Positions 27,906 through 28,208 of a stretch of 28,208 nt of DNA are shown in pieces. The notes below the pieces were generated by a model. It saw only the letters and a program-made list of their open reading frames with translations. It had not been told where the DNA came from and did no database searches. How positions within the stretch are numbered: position 1 is the first letter of the stretch; the number at the start of each line of letters is the position of its first letter. The translations under genes were made by a program, and so were the position numbers. This stretch comes from a virus, in the IMG/VR virus record IMGVR_UViG_3300027607_000132, positions 1 through 28,208 of that record; one strand, given 5' to 3'.

Positions 27906-28208
27906 ATGAGTACAAACGCAATCACCTGGCGTGCGGTCGCGGCCGCGTTCGGAACGATCCTGCTCGCCGGCGGCGGCTTCTATGCGACGACCTCGGACGC
28001 GAAGCTGACGAAGCTCGACGACAAGATCGGGGCGCTGAATAAGCAGGTCGTGGCGCTCGAAACGCGAGCCGCCGAGAGCGAAAAGCGCCGCATCGAGCAA
28101 CAGGAGGTCCTCAAGGAGATCCGAGCCGGCATCGAGGGGCTGCGCGAACAGGTCGCGGATCTGAAGGTGTCGCTGGCGAGAAGCCGAGAAGGGCACGGCG
28201 TGCCCTGA
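27906..28208 (+). CDS. Membrane-anchored coiled-coil protein (spanin-like or holin-associated?)
   Basis: A 100-residue protein with one N-terminal hydrophobic segment (WRAVAAAFGTILLAGGGFYA, about 8-27) and then a continuous charged helix to the end with heptad-like spacing (LTKLDDKIGALNKQVVALET; IRAGIEGLREQVADLKVSL). This layout, a short anchor plus periplasmic or cytoplasmic coiled coil, is shared by inner-membrane spanin subunits (Rz) and by several small lysis-module proteins, and its place after the tail genes suits a lysis gene. No partner gene is visible because the window ends at its stop. A 6-bp hairpin, GGGCAC with GTGCCC (28191-28205), overlaps the 3' end. The lysis role is inference. 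Confidence 0.6.
   Translation: MSTNAITWRAVAAAFGTILLAGGGFYATTSDAKLTKLDDKIGALNKQVVALETRAAESEKRRIEQQEVLKEIRAGIEGLREQVADLKVSLARSREGHGVP

Noticed and set aside
1-28208. Circular or complete phage genome
   Set aside because: Window begins and ends at gene borders, but there is no terminal repeat, and replication, integration and regulatory genes are missing, so completeness cannot be claimed.
1-28208. CRISPR array, insertion sequence, tRNA genes, attachment site
   Set aside because: No regularly spaced repeats, transposase, integrase or tRNA cloverleaf was seen on either strand.

Overview
The window is the packaging, head and tail region of a GC-rich (roughly 65%, by eye) tailed phage or prophage of the HK97-like siphovirus type. 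Evidence is an ordered set of recognisable genes: P27-type small terminase, large terminase, HK97 portal, prohead protease, major capsid protein with an N-terminal coiled-coil delta domain, head-tail connectors, tail terminator, tail tube, a frameshifted tail assembly chaperone, a 981-residue tape measure protein and tip/hub proteins. No integrase, repressor, replication gene, tRNA or CRISPR is visible, so I cannot say whether this is a prophage, a free phage or part of a longer genome. Two genes for PEP-CTERM proteins, which need a host exosortase, point to a Gram-negative, exosortase-bearing host (the system is known in Planctomycetota, Verrucomicrobiota, Proteobacteria and others); I would not name a genus.

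Layout. (1) 1-4396, plus strand: tightly packed, often ATGA/GTGA-overlapping small genes (zinc-ribbon-like protein, hypotheticals, a secreted Cys-containing protein, a permuted papain-fold enzyme, an HTH protein, a NYN nuclease fused to a cold-shock domain) ending in the small terminase. (2) 4397-9326: a mixed-strand block between small and large terminase genes. It holds two minus-strand PEP-CTERM genes, an HNH endonuclease, a 533-bp non-coding stretch with phased T-tracts and palindromes, an N4/N6-type DNA methyltransferase, a probable structural protein, and a minus-strand membrane-anchored protein of lower GC. It ends in a strong UUCG-loop terminator just before the large terminase. (3) 9327-16733: large terminase through head-tail joining, with a striking overlapping hairpin pair after the capsid operon. 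(4) 16735-28208: tail genes, including a 2-oxoglutarate oxygenase-like gene between tail terminator and tail tube, a canonical -1 frameshift signal (GGGAAAC) in the tail chaperone, and a hub protein with an unusual internal repeat.

How it fits together. Terminase subunits, and probably the HNH protein, package DNA into the HK97-fold capsid; the connector, terminator, tube, tape measure and tip proteins build a long non-contractile tail. The minus-strand genes in block 2 look like accessory cargo ('morons'): exported, surface-sorted proteins that could alter the host envelope, and a membrane-anchored protein. They lack the strong ribosome binding sites seen before the phage genes. All functional calls come from reading motifs by eye; nothing was searched against a database.
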